NCBI GenBank assembly: GCA_001804705.1
Contig: MHAY01000013.1
Span: 48,244-112,243 of the forward strand
Reading direction: 5' to 3'
Origin: Ignavibacteria bacterium RIFOXYC2_FULL_35_21
Lineage (GTDB): Bacteria > Bacteroidota > Ignavibacteria > Kapaibacteriales > UBA2268
DNA: 64,000 bases
Of this stretch, positions 1-9,031 are shown piece after piece; position 1 is the first letter of the stretch; each line of letters begins with the position of its first letter. The position numbers and the translations under genes are program-made. A model generated the notes under the pieces. The model did not search any database and was not told where the DNA came from. It worked only from the letters and a program-made list of their open reading frames with translations.

Positions 1-793
1 TAGTTGAAAATGCAATCAGGGCAGGCTCTTCCACTGCTTTTGCGAATCTCTTAATTGGTATTTTGAATAATAACATTATAGGAATGAAAACAAGGAAGAT
101 TAAAACAAAGAGAGAGCCATAAAGTGTTAAAATTATTTTGCCAAGATTCATCAGGACGCCTATACCGCTATGTCCCACAGTATAGCACATGGCTGCACCA
201 ATACCGAATGGTGCAAATTTCATTACAATGCCGGTGAATTTGAACATCACTTCGGATAAGCCTTCGCAAAAATTCAGTATGGCTTCTTTAGGTTTTCCCT
301 TAACCTGTGTGAGTGCAATTCCAAATAGTATAGCAAAGAACACAATCTGTAAGACATCATTGTTTGCCGCAGATTCAAAGAAGCTTTTAGGGACTAAATG
401 CTCTAATGTTTCTTTCCAGGACATTTGTGCAGGAGTTACCTGAGATGTGGGTGATATTGATGATGGAAGTGTAATCCCGGCACCCGGCTGGGTAAGATTA
501 ACGGCTGCAAGCCCGATAAAAAGTGCTATTGTTGTTACAATTTCAAAATAAATAATTGACTTAAAAGCCAACCTCCCAACAGCCTTCAAATCGTCGCTAT
601 GACCTGCTATACCAACTACCAAAGTGCTGAAAAGAAGCGGGACAATTATAACTTTAATCATTTTCAGAAAAATATTAGATATGATTCTGATATGCTGTGA
701 TAACTCAGGGAAGAGCCACCCTGCTATAGCACCAATGACCATAGATATTAATATCCATTGAGTCAGGCTGATTCTTTTAATAAAAGTCCACAT
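1..793 (-). CDS. Dicarboxylate/amino acid:cation symporter (DctA/GltP family), C-terminus beyond window
   Basis: The open frame on the minus strand starts at an ATG (MWTFIKRISL) and runs off the left edge, so it is missing from the ORF track. It would be an inner-membrane secondary transporter of the DAACS family, importing C4-dicarboxylates or glutamate/aspartate with protons or sodium. Visible are hydrophobic segments near the N-terminus, the family stretch KMIKVIIVPLLFSTLVVGI, and a late EEPALIAFST, which in the family leads into the serine-rich re-entrant loop just off the edge. About 264 residues of a normally ~420-residue protein are present. It is divergent from the downstream penicillin-binding protein gene. 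Substrate cannot be assigned. Confidence 0.88.
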   Translation of the reverse strand, partial: MWTFIKRISLTQWILISMVIGAIAGWLFPELSQHIRIISNIFLKMIKVIIVPLLFSTLVVGIAGHSDDLKAVGRLAFKSIIYFEIVTTIALFIGLAAVNLTQPGAGITLPSSISPTSQVTPAQMSWKETLEHLVPKSFFESAANNDVLQIVFFAILFGIALTQVKGKPKEAILNFCEGLSEVMFKFTGIVMKFAPFGIGAAMCYTVGHSGIGVLMNLGKIILTLYGSLFVLIFLVFIPIMLLFKIPIKRFAKAVEEPALIAFST

Positions 794-980
794 TAATTCT
801 CACAATAATTTTTTAATAAATATAGCAGGTTAAAATAATAATTCGGCAATTATACAAAAATTCCAAAGATTTTCATAGATAAGAATTGCAAGAATATAAA
901 AAAGAGAAATAATCTTTTTAGATTTGCATAATTAATTTAATAAATACAAGTACAGCATCATTAAATGAATAATAAAATTA

Positions 981-3077
981 ATGGATGAAGAGAATAATAT
1001 AGAACAAATTGAACAGGAATTTCAAAATTCAAAGAAGCGATTATATAAATTCTGGTTAGTGCTTTTATTTATTAGTATCGGGTTCATTGCTGTTATCGTA
1101 AGATTATTTATAGTACAAATTATTGATTCCGAAAAATACCGGCAGCAGGCAAAACGCCAGCATGAAGCAAAAGTCCCGCTCAGAGCCGAAAGAGGAAATA
1201 TATATGACAGAAACGGTAATTTGATTGCAGGAACTGTAATGGGTATATCTCTTGCAGCAGACCCAACCGTTCTCACAGAAAAAGAAAAGTTGTGCTTTGA
1301 ACTCGAAAAATCCGCAGGTTTAAATTCCAGGGAATTACTCGGCAAAATCAAATCAACAGAAGGTGCATTTGTTTGGCTTGCAAGAGGTTTGATACCCGGT
1401 GATTTGATTGGTATTGATTCAATTAAATATAAGGGATTTATAAAATACATCGAGCCCAGAAGAAATTATTTATACTCACCTGTTGCCTCGCAGATAATCG
1501 GATGTACCGACGTTGACAACAAAGGCCTATCCGGTATTGAACTGAGTTTTGATACCCTACTCAGCGGAAAAAGCGGCTATATGATTATGCAAAGAGATGC
1601 AACCAGTCATATTCACCCGACTGCAAATCTTCCGACCATTGAGGCTATTCACGGGAAATCTGTCGTATTAACAATTGATATTGAATTGCAAAGGATAATT
1701 GAGTATGAACTGAAGAAAGGGATTGAAAAAACAAATGCTGCAGTCGGCACTGTCATAGCAATTGAACCTTCAACAGGTGAAATATTAGCAATGGCATCTT
1801 ACCCGAGTTATGACCCAAATGATTTGAAAAACACACAAGTATCAGCGATGAAAAACAGGGCTATAACCGATTTGTACGAACCCGGCTCAACTTTCAAAAC
1901 CATAACGGCTTCTGCAGCAATTGACAAAAACCTAATCACACCAGAAAAGCTTGTCAACGGGCACATGGGATTACTTGATTTCGGGAAATATCAAATCAAG
2001 GACGACCATCCGATAGGAACTGTAACTTTTGCCGATGCACTTGCCTATTCAAGCAATGTTGTTTTTTCACAAGTTGGGAATAGCATTCCTGATGATGATT
2101 TTGCAAATTATGTAATGAATTTCGGTTTCGGAAAACGATGGGGTGTAGAATTATCGGGAGAGCCTTCAGGTAGAATCAGAAAAGCAAATGAACTTACTAC
2201 AGCTTCAAAAAGATTCATGAGCTTCGGTTATGGCATTTCGGTAACACCTCTGCAAATGATTGCAGCATATTCTGCTATTGCTAACAAAGGGGTCCTGATG
2301 AAACCTCATATTGTCAAAGCTACCATTGATAATATCGGAGATACTACACATTTCAATCCTCGAACCATCCGAAGAGTCATATCAGAATTATCAGCAGAAA
2401 CAATAACTGATATGTTAGTTGGTGTTGTTGAAAAAGGAACCGGGAGGGAAGCAAAAATTGAAGGATACAAAACAGCAGGTAAGACAGGAACATCGCAAAA
2501 ACTTGTAAATGGCTCATATACAACACAAAATTATTATGCATCCTTTATAGGATTTTTCCCTGCAGATAAGCCTAAAATAGCTTTGCTTGTCTTACTCGAC
2601 AGCCCGAAAGGTTCTTACTATGGAGGTGCAACGGCAGCACCAATTTTTAAGAACATTTTAATGGATTGGCTTTCAATTAATCCAATTATTCAATCTGAAA
2701 AGGCAAAAGAAGATTCACTAAAACATGATTCAGTTTATGTCCCGGACTTTCGAGGATTATACGTCAAGGATGCAATTAGAATGGCTCAGAATATTAAATT
2801 GAAACTGAGTAATACATCAGATACAAACTCAATCATAATTTCACAAAATCCAAAACCAAATCAAAAAGTTCATAATTGGAAAATAATCGAATTACAAACA
2901 TTCAACAAAACAAAACAAGTAGAACTACCCGATGTACGTGGATTAACGCTTCGCAGAGCTATTACAATTCTTCATCATGCAGGTTATAAAACCAAAGTAA
3001 TTGGTTCAGGAAAAGTAAGTGAGCAACAATGGGCAAGAGATGGAAAATTCCGCACTTGTACTTTGTTTTGTAATTAA
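981..3077 (+). CDS. Class B penicillin-binding protein (FtsI/PBP2-like transpeptidase) with PASTA domains
   Basis: This is a DD-transpeptidase cross-linking peptidoglycan, probably in septation. A short cytoplasmic N-terminus precedes one membrane anchor (about residues 24-46), the dimerisation domain with RGNIYDRNG, and the transpeptidase domain. Catalytic motifs are all present: STFK near residue 301, SSN near 356 and KTGT near 500. Two C-terminal PASTA-like modules start near 587 (VPDFRGLYVKDA) and 648 (LPDVRGLTLRRA). The last residues (QQWARDGKFRTCTLFCN) fit a PASTA end poorly, which could be natural decay or a late frameshift. The usual mra/mur division cluster is not next to it. Its stop codon directly abuts the stop of the convergent gene. 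Confidence 0.93.
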   Translation: MDEENNIEQIEQEFQNSKKRLYKFWLVLLFISIGFIAVIVRLFIVQIIDSEKYRQQAKRQHEAKVPLRAERGNIYDRNGNLIAGTVMGISLAADPTVLTEKEKLCFELEKSAGLNSRELLGKIKSTEGAFVWLARGLIPGDLIGIDSIKYKGFIKYIEPRRNYLYSPVASQIIGCTDVDNKGLSGIELSFDTLLSGKSGYMIMQRDATSHIHPTANLPTIEAIHGKSVVLTIDIELQRIIEYELKKGIEKTNAAVGTVIAIEPSTGEILAMASYPSYDPNDLKNTQVSAMKNRAITDLYEPGSTFKTITASAAIDKNLITPEKLVNGHMGLLDFGKYQIKDDHPIGTVTFADALAYSSNVVFSQVGNSIPDDDFANYVMNFGFGKRWGVELSGEPSGRIRKANELTTASKRFMSFGYGISVTPLQMIAAYSAIANKGVLMKPHIVKATIDNIGDTTHFNPRTIRRVISELSAETITDMLVGVVEKGTGREAKIEGYKTAGKTGTSQKLVNGSYTTQNYYASFIGFFPADKPKIALLVLLDSPKGSYYGGATAAPIFKNILMDWLSINPIIQSEKAKEDSLKHDSVYVPDFRGLYVKDAIRMAQNIKLKLSNTSDTNSIIISQNPKPNQKVHNWKIIELQTFNKTKQVELPDVRGLTLRRAITILHHAGYKTKVIGSGKVSEQQWARDGKFRTCTLFCN

Positions 3078-5135
3078 TTATTTTTCTATTAAAATCCTTG
3101 CATCAGCGACAACTATTTCATAATCTTTTATGAGTAGCGGATTAAGGTCCAATTCCTTAATTTCGGGTGCTATTTCGAGTAAGGCAGATAGACGAACAAT
3201 AATATCTGCATATTTATGCTCATCAACTTTTTGTTTTCCTCTAACACCCTGAAATATTTGATATGATTTCAAGTTACGAATCATATATAATGCCTCATCT
3301 GAATTGATGGGGCATAATCCATAAGTAAAGTCTTTTAGAACCTCGATGAAAATACCACCCACACCGCATAAAATTATAAATCCAAAATCCTTTTCATATT
3401 TAGCACCAATGAATAACTCGAAATCAGAATGCAGCATCGGTTGAATTAGCACTCCACTTGCCCCCTGAATTTTCATTAATCTTTTATAAGATTGGACTGC
3501 TTCATAATCACTACTTATATTTAGTATAACACCTCCAACATCGGTTTTATGAATGGGTCCTATAACCTTCATCACTAATGGAAAACCTACCTTAGAACAA
3601 GCCTGTAATACTTGTTCTTCATACGTTGCGATATATTCTTTTGCTCTTTTAATACCTGCAATATCTAATAATTCCTTTACTAATTCAGGTTTTAAAAAAC
3701 CATTTTCGTTTTCATTAATTAATTTACTTATTCTGTTACTATCGAATTTATATTTTGAAACTTCTTCAAAAGGTTTTGGGATATTATATACTTTTGACAT
3801 TGCATTTGCAAGTACGACCTCATCTTTAAAAAATACTCTTCCAAGTGAAATAAATGTGTCAATAGCATCTGATGCCTGTACGATTGAAGGGAGAACAGGC
3901 AAAATTGGTTTCCTGCAAATTTTCATTTTTTCATTTATCAACTCATAAACAGGGGTTACATCTGTCAATCCCGGTGTTCCGAAAATAACTACAGAGCCAT
4001 CAATATTATCGAATTTATTATCAATATAATCGAGAATAATTCCCAACTGTTCGGCTGTTCCTGTTGCAATGAAATCAATAGGATTTGCCACAGAAGAACC
4101 ATAATTCAAATTTGATAACAATTCATTTGCATCTTCACCTTTGATATGAGGAATATCAAATCCACCTTTTGACAATGAGTCTGTTAACATTACACCGGGT
4201 CCTCCAGCATGAGTTACAATTGCAATTCTTTTTCCTCGGAACTCAGGATAATTGAATATTCCTGCAACATAAGCAAGTTCTACCCTTCCAGAACATCGAA
4301 CCACTCCCGCCTTTCTGAATAATGCATCAACAGCTAAATCAGAACCGGCGAGTGCTCCCGTATGTGAAGATACAGCTCTTGAACCGGCATCTGTTGTTCC
4401 TGCCTTAATTGCAGCAATTCTGCATCCTTTCTTGATTAATGAACGACAATGTTTTAGAAATTTCTGAGGTTCATTTATTTGTTCAACATATATAAGTTTT
4501 ATTCTTGAACTTGTTTTTTCATCAAAAGTTTCATCCCAATATTGAATAATATCTTCGACACCTATTAATGCACTGTTTCCGACAGTAAACACACTTGAGA
4601 ATTTTATTCCCATTGGTATTGCAGTCTCGAGAATAAAAACAGCAGTTGCTCCTGAACCTGAAACGAAATCACATCCTTTAGTGTCAAGCACTGGCATCGG
4701 ACCGCCAAATAATCCTTTGTATGAAGTTGTCATAACACCCATACAGTTAGGACCAATCAGGCAACCATCGGCTTTTTTTACCATATCGGTAATTTTTTCC
4801 TCGAGAATTTTACCTTCTTCTCCCATTTCACTGAAACCTGCGGAGAGAACAATAAAAGATTTGCAACCAACTTGGTTAATAAGGATCTCTAATGTTTCCG
4901 GAATAAATTTTGAAGAAATGGCTATTATTGCGAGGTCAACTTCCTTTAACTCCGAAACACTTTTTAAGCAAGCTAATCCCTGTACTTGGGTTTCCTTAGG
5001 ATTCACAACAAATAGTTCACCTTTATATCCACCATCAACGATATTCTTAATTACTCTCCCGCCGGGTTTGGATAAATCATTTGACCCGCCGACAACAACG
5101 ATGCTTTTAGGTTCTATCAGCTCTTTAGGTATCAT
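3078..5135 (-). CDS. Acyl-CoA/acetyl-CoA synthetase, NDP-forming (CoA-binding plus ATP-grasp)
   Basis: This single-chain NDP-forming acyl-CoA synthetase interconverts an acyl-CoA, NDP and phosphate with the free acid, CoA and NTP, typically for energy gain in acid fermentation or amino acid breakdown. The N-terminus is a CoA-binding Rossmann domain (PKSIVVVGGSND). The central ligase domain has the phospho-acceptor histidine motif SSHTGALAGSD near residue 256. The C-terminal ~220 residues form an ATP-grasp module (GFPLVMKVIGPIHKTDVGGV). At 685 residues it matches the fused alpha-beta form. No GNAT acetyltransferase domain is attached, unlike Pat-type relatives. Acid specificity is not readable. 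The gene stands alone on the minus strand. Confidence 0.9.
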   Translation of the reverse strand: MIPKELIEPKSIVVVGGSNDLSKPGGRVIKNIVDGGYKGELFVVNPKETQVQGLACLKSVSELKEVDLAIIAISSKFIPETLEILINQVGCKSFIVLSAGFSEMGEEGKILEEKITDMVKKADGCLIGPNCMGVMTTSYKGLFGGPMPVLDTKGCDFVSGSGATAVFILETAIPMGIKFSSVFTVGNSALIGVEDIIQYWDETFDEKTSSRIKLIYVEQINEPQKFLKHCRSLIKKGCRIAAIKAGTTDAGSRAVSSHTGALAGSDLAVDALFRKAGVVRCSGRVELAYVAGIFNYPEFRGKRIAIVTHAGGPGVMLTDSLSKGGFDIPHIKGEDANELLSNLNYGSSVANPIDFIATGTAEQLGIILDYIDNKFDNIDGSVVIFGTPGLTDVTPVYELINEKMKICRKPILPVLPSIVQASDAIDTFISLGRVFFKDEVVLANAMSKVYNIPKPFEEVSKYKFDSNRISKLINENENGFLKPELVKELLDIAGIKRAKEYIATYEEQVLQACSKVGFPLVMKVIGPIHKTDVGGVILNISSDYEAVQSYKRLMKIQGASGVLIQPMLHSDFELFIGAKYEKDFGFIILCGVGGIFIEVLKDFTYGLCPINSDEALYMIRNLKSYQIFQGVRGKQKVDEHKYADIIVRLSALLEIAPEIKELDLNPLLIKDYEIVVADARILIEK

Positions 5136-5309
5136 AAATCAAATTATTAAAAATGAAAATAAATATAATTAACAAAATTATAATATATGGATTAAAAAAT
5201 ATGTTCGGAATTGAAATAAATTGAATTACCATAGATTTTAAACAAGAAAAATAAATAATTATTTCATATATTAGTCATTATTGTATCCAATAAATTTATG
5301 TAGTTTGTC

Positions 5310-5681
5310 ATGACAATAAGGGAACAGGCTCAATACTGGTTTGAATGTTCGCAAAGCGATTTAAAAGCGGCTGAGAATAATTTTAAATCAGGTAATTATG
5401 ACTGGTGCTTATTTATTAGCCACTTAGCACTTGAAAAAGCACTTAAAAGTATTTATGTTCTGCTTATACAAGATACACCTCCAAGAACTCACGATTTAGT
5501 CAAATTGGCTCAGGCATCTGATTTGGATTTATCAGCAACATTAAAAAAATTATATTCTACGGTGAATACCTTTAATATTGAAGCAAGATATTCCGAATAT
5601 AAAAGTGATTTTCATAAAATCTGTACTAAAGATTTTGCACAAAATTATTTAACACAAATTAAGGAAAATTTGAATGGCTGA
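5310..5681 (+). CDS. HEPN domain protein (COG2250-like), partner of the downstream MNT nucleotidyltransferase
   Basis: A 123-residue, all-helical HEPN-type protein with the family signatures LALEKALKSIYVLL and PRTHDLVKLA, and a late ARYSEY. In HEPN/MNT modules the HEPN protein is an RNase toxin that is neutralised, often by AMPylation, by the MNT protein. It overlaps the MNT gene by 8 bp, so the two are translationally coupled. I do not see the catalytic R-x4-6-H motif at normal spacing (nearest is R-x8-H in RYSEYKSDFH), so toxicity is uncertain. The ATG lies only two bases after a promoter-like TAGTTTG, suggesting a leaderless transcript. Confidence 0.85.
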   Translation: MTIREQAQYWFECSQSDLKAAENNFKSGNYDWCLFISHLALEKALKSIYVLLIQDTPPRTHDLVKLAQASDLDLSATLKKLYSTVNTFNIEARYSEYKSDFHKICTKDFAQNYLTQIKENLNG

Positions 5682-5991
5682 AATCCCTGATAATGTCAAA
5701 AATATAATTGAAAAATTAATATCAAAGTTGGAGATTAATCAAATCAGAATTGATAAAGCAATTCTGTTCGGCTCATATGCTGAAGGGAAATATGATGAAT
5801 GGAGTGATATTGACCTTGCCCTGGTATCAAAAGATTTTTCAGGTTCACGTTTTTATGATAACCTGAAAGTACTGGACGCTGCATTAGATATTGATAGCGG
5901 TATTTCGCCTATGACGTATTTACCAGATGATTTTACTCCTGATAATTTATTTGTACGGGATATACTTAGAAAAGGAATACAGATAAGATGA
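5674..5991 (+). CDS. MNT-type minimal nucleotidyltransferase (antitoxin of HEPN pair)
   Basis: A 105-residue minimal nucleotidyltransferase of the pol-beta superfamily. The metal-binding signature GSYAEGKYDEWSDIDLALV contains the complete GSx10DxD pattern, so it is probably active. In characterised pairs this protein AMPylates or otherwise silences the HEPN toxin. It starts inside the end of the HEPN gene (8-bp overlap). A role as a two-gene toxin-antitoxin module is inferred from family and coupling, not shown by the sequence. Confidence 0.87.
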   Translation: MAEIPDNVKNIIEKLISKLEINQIRIDKAILFGSYAEGKYDEWSDIDLALVSKDFSGSRFYDNLKVLDAALDIDSGISPMTYLPDDFTPDNLFVRDILRKGIQIR

Positions 5992-6010
5992 TAATTTTAC
6001 ATTTTTATAT

Positions 6011-6826
6011 TTAATTGCGAGTTATACGATAGAATAAATACGAAACAATCTTTGATGGCAAGAGTAATAAAAGCAATTCTCCAAATAATCTTAAATAATC
6101 TCCAAAACCGAATTTTAATTTCTTACGATATTGTTGTTTTAATTTAATTGTGTTTCTCAATTGCAGTTTGGTGTTTCTGCTTTTTATATTTGTTTTGTTT
6201 TGATAATATTTATACAATGGTTGCTCAATATTATGAAACTTCACACCCTGTAAATACCACCTTAACCATAACTCATAATCTTCAACATATTTGAATTGTT
6301 CATCTTCGCTATAAAACCAATATCTCGAAAATATCTCTCTTCTAATCAAAAGAGTAGGGTGTCCTAAAGAATTATATTTTCTAATAAACTTCAGGGGTTG
6401 TGGAGGATAAATCCTAACGAATATTAATTTACCATTCTCATCAACATAATCCAGTGCTGTACCGAGAACATCAATATCATTATTTGAATTTATAAAATTA
6501 ATTTGAATTTCAAATCTATCGGGAAGTGACTCATCATCAGCATCCTGCCTTGCGATAAATTCTCCGGATGCAGATTTTATTCCGATGTTCAGCGTTGGTG
6601 CAACACCGAGATTTTTATCGTTTATTATTAATTGAATTCTATTATCAGTTTTTGCAATTTCCTGAATTAAGGAGACTGCATCATGGTTTTGAGGATTATC
6701 AAGAACAATAATGAATTCATAATCCTGAAAGGTTTGGTTTAGTACTGAGTCAATTGCCCGTTTCAAAACTGTTGGTTCTTCCTTATAAACAGGCATTACT
6801 ATCGAAATTTTTGGACTTATACCCAA
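6011..6826 (-). CDS. Family 2 glycosyltransferase
   Basis: A 271-residue GT-A fold enzyme that would transfer a sugar from a nucleotide sugar during surface polysaccharide or glycan assembly. The N-terminal ISIVMPVYKEE and the metal-binding RQDADDESLPDRF motif are typical of GT2; EDYELWLRW holds the likely catalytic acid region. A C-terminal hydrophobic stretch (LFGELLLLLLPSKIV) suggests membrane association. Its start overlaps the end of the upstream GT4 gene by 10 bp. It is the last gene of a minus-strand run with two more glycosyltransferases and a sugar epimerase. Donor and acceptor are unknown. Confidence 0.88.
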   Translation of the reverse strand: MGISPKISIVMPVYKEEPTVLKRAIDSVLNQTFQDYEFIIVLDNPQNHDAVSLIQEIAKTDNRIQLIINDKNLGVAPTLNIGIKSASGEFIARQDADDESLPDRFEIQINFINSNNDIDVLGTALDYVDENGKLIFVRIYPPQPLKFIRKYNSLGHPTLLIRREIFSRYWFYSEDEQFKYVEDYELWLRWYLQGVKFHNIEQPLYKYYQNKTNIKSRNTKLQLRNTIKLKQQYRKKLKFGFGDYLRLFGELLLLLLPSKIVSYLFYRITRN

Positions 6827-8016
6827 TTATTTTCTCCGAGTAAATTCAAATACAAATTCTCATATTCATTTGCAATTTTCTCCCATGTAAATCTTTTTTT
6901 CCATGCCTCGAATCCGGATTCTGCCATAGCTGTTCTTTTTTCTTTATCATTATATAATTGTTCAAGCATCACGACACTATCCTTAATCTTAGTCCTGCTC
7001 AATCCTTTAAAAAATGTCGTCGGCAACATTTCGCCTGAACCAGACCATTCAATTATTTCTGATGAATTCCCAACATCAGTTACTATAAATGGTGTTTTTG
7101 ATGCCATACATTCAAAAAGGACAAGTGGCGAACATTCAACATTTGATGGAAAAATAAAAAGGTCTGACTCCTTAAATGCCTGTACTGTTTCTATACGTGG
7201 GACATCCAATACAATTACTTTTTTATTTAGTTTTTTTTGCCTTGAGCTTTGATTGAATATGAAAAGTTTGGCATCGAATATTTTCATAATTGGTTTGTAA
7301 AGGCCACTTCCTTCATTGCCAATCATAACAAGAATCGAATTCTTGATATTAGCTTTACTAAAAATACTCAAAGCCTCGGAGTGTCCTTTGAACCCGGTTC
7401 TTGAACCAACATGTAAAATCATAAAATCATCATTCTCGATTCCATATTTATTTCTGAATTCAATTCCTGTTTCTCTTAGAAATTCATCCTCGTCAGCACC
7501 ATTTGGAATTACTTTTATATTTTTTATTCCATGTTCCCTTGCAAAATCAATATCTCTATATTTGTCTGAAAGAAAAATATTCATATCATAAAGATTCATC
7601 CATTCAGCCATTTTTGAATAGTAGTTCTTATATGCACTTAAATACAAGCCTGAAAAACCAGTCGGAACAAATACTTTTTTTGATTTTAACCGGGATAATA
7701 ATGGCAATGTCAAATCGGTAGCCCACTGTTGTGCAGCGAAGTTGCAAATTATATCAAAATCATTATTAAGTAAAAATTCAATGTATTTATCTACTTCACC
7801 TTTAATTCCGCGTACATTATTTCCTTTAATCGAAAATTCTACAATCTTTACACCGTTGATGATTATATCTTTTCTATCATTCAATTTTGATGTTGCAACA
7901 GTTACTTCATGACCTTTCGATACAAGTCTTTCAGATATTTGTCTCGTAACCTCAGCCATTCCTGTGTGTGTAGGAAGATAAGATTCAACAGTATGTAGAA
8001 TTTTCATTTTTCTCAT
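6817..8016 (-). CDS. Family 4 glycosyltransferase
   Basis: A GT-B fold retaining glycosyltransferase of 399 residues. The N-terminal domain begins KILHTVESYLPTHTGMAEVTRQI; the C-terminal nucleotide-sugar domain has LHVGSRTGFKGH and the E-x7-E-like NVECSPLVLFECMAS. It belongs to the polysaccharide cluster. The ORF opens MRKMKIL; the first ATG directly abuts the preceding gene's stop codon, while the second ATG (residue 4) is an equally plausible start. Both neighbours are GT2 enzymes, suggesting successive sugar additions to one glycan. Confidence 0.88.
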   Translation of the reverse strand: MRKMKILHTVESYLPTHTGMAEVTRQISERLVSKGHEVTVATSKLNDRKDIIINGVKIVEFSIKGNNVRGIKGEVDKYIEFLLNNDFDIICNFAAQQWATDLTLPLLSRLKSKKVFVPTGFSGLYLSAYKNYYSKMAEWMNLYDMNIFLSDKYRDIDFAREHGIKNIKVIPNGADEDEFLRETGIEFRNKYGIENDDFMILHVGSRTGFKGHSEALSIFSKANIKNSILVMIGNEGSGLYKPIMKIFDAKLFIFNQSSRQKKLNKKVIVLDVPRIETVQAFKESDLFIFPSNVECSPLVLFECMASKTPFIVTDVGNSSEIIEWSGSGEMLPTTFFKGLSRTKIKDSVVMLEQLYNDKEKRTAMAESGFEAWKKRFTWEKIANEYENLYLNLLGENNWV

Positions 8017-9030
8017 TTATTTCAGATATTTATTAATAATGGCTATTATACCCCAAAACAATGTTCTGAATATTCCAAATATATCATACTTTATCGTTTT
8101 TAAAATGTTAATTATCATTGTTGGTGAGTACAATTTTGTTACGGCTATAAGAAGAATACGTCTTGCTGTATCATGATGAATCATGGTAATTTCTTTTTCT
8201 GATAATTTATTTTCATCTAAGAATTTTTCATTTGCTTTAATTATAGCTCCAATCATTTTTTTTGCATTTGCGATAGTTGCAAATTTCCATGTCCAAAATC
8301 CTTTTATTATTACCTCATCAATATCAGAATCAATATAATACGATAAATTTCTCCTGCAAATATTAATTGCACTTTGCAATTGTTCTGAATAAAGTGATAT
8401 AGATACTTTATTTCCACTTATTCTTAATAGTAAAAGAAAATCCTGAATATTATGAAATTTAACATTGTTTACAATTCTGCTCCAATAATCGTATTCCTCA
8501 GACCTTATAATATTATCATCAAAATAACCATAGTTTTTAACGATTGACTTCCTTATCATAACGGAAGGATGGCATATTGGATTTGAAAAAATCAAAGACC
8601 ACTTTATGAATGAATGATATTGAGGATATTCTATTTTATATTTGGGCTTTGAGTTTTCGCCAATAGCATAAACATTTGTTCCAATTACACCTATTTCAGG
8701 ATTTGAGTCCATATATTCAATTTGCTTTTCAAATCTTTGGGGAAGACTAATGTCATCGGCATCCATCCTTGCTATAAATTCACACTGACAATATTCAATA
8801 CCCTTTATTAGTGATTTTGCCCATCCAATATTTTTCTCATTTATTATCAGTTTAATTCTTTTGTCATCAAAAGAATTAATAATATTTCTTGTTGAATCAG
8901 TTGAACCGTCATCAACGATAATAAATTCAAAATCGGAATAAGTTTGATTGAGTATGCTCTGAATAGCTTCACCAAGGTGCTTTTCACCATTATAAACAGA
9001 CATCAGAACCGATACACGAGGTGAAGCCAT
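8017..9030 (-). CDS. Family 2 glycosyltransferase
   Basis: A 337-residue GT2 enzyme. The N-terminal catalytic domain shows VSVLMSVYNGEKHL, the nucleotide-binding IIVDDGSTDST and the metal-binding ARMDADDISLPQRF; SEEYDYWSRI is the acid/base region. The C-terminal ~120 residues are helical and end in a hydrophobic segment (IFRTLFWGIIAIIN) that may sit on the membrane. It starts one base after the end of the upstream epimerase gene, so co-transcription is nearly certain. Similar layout to the GT2 at the end of the cluster, but the C-terminal part is longer and different. Confidence 0.88.
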   Translation of the reverse strand: MASPRVSVLMSVYNGEKHLGEAIQSILNQTYSDFEFIIVDDGSTDSTRNIINSFDDKRIKLIINEKNIGWAKSLIKGIEYCQCEFIARMDADDISLPQRFEKQIEYMDSNPEIGVIGTNVYAIGENSKPKYKIEYPQYHSFIKWSLIFSNPICHPSVMIRKSIVKNYGYFDDNIIRSEEYDYWSRIVNNVKFHNIQDFLLLLRISGNKVSISLYSEQLQSAINICRRNLSYYIDSDIDEVIIKGFWTWKFATIANAKKMIGAIIKANEKFLDENKLSEKEITMIHHDTARRILLIAVTKLYSPTMIINILKTIKYDIFGIFRTLFWGIIAIINKYLK

Positions 9031-9031
9031 A

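Noticed and set aside
189-443. 84-codon ORF at the left edge
   Set aside because: It is an antisense shadow of the dicarboxylate symporter gene on the minus strand, which has clear family motifs.
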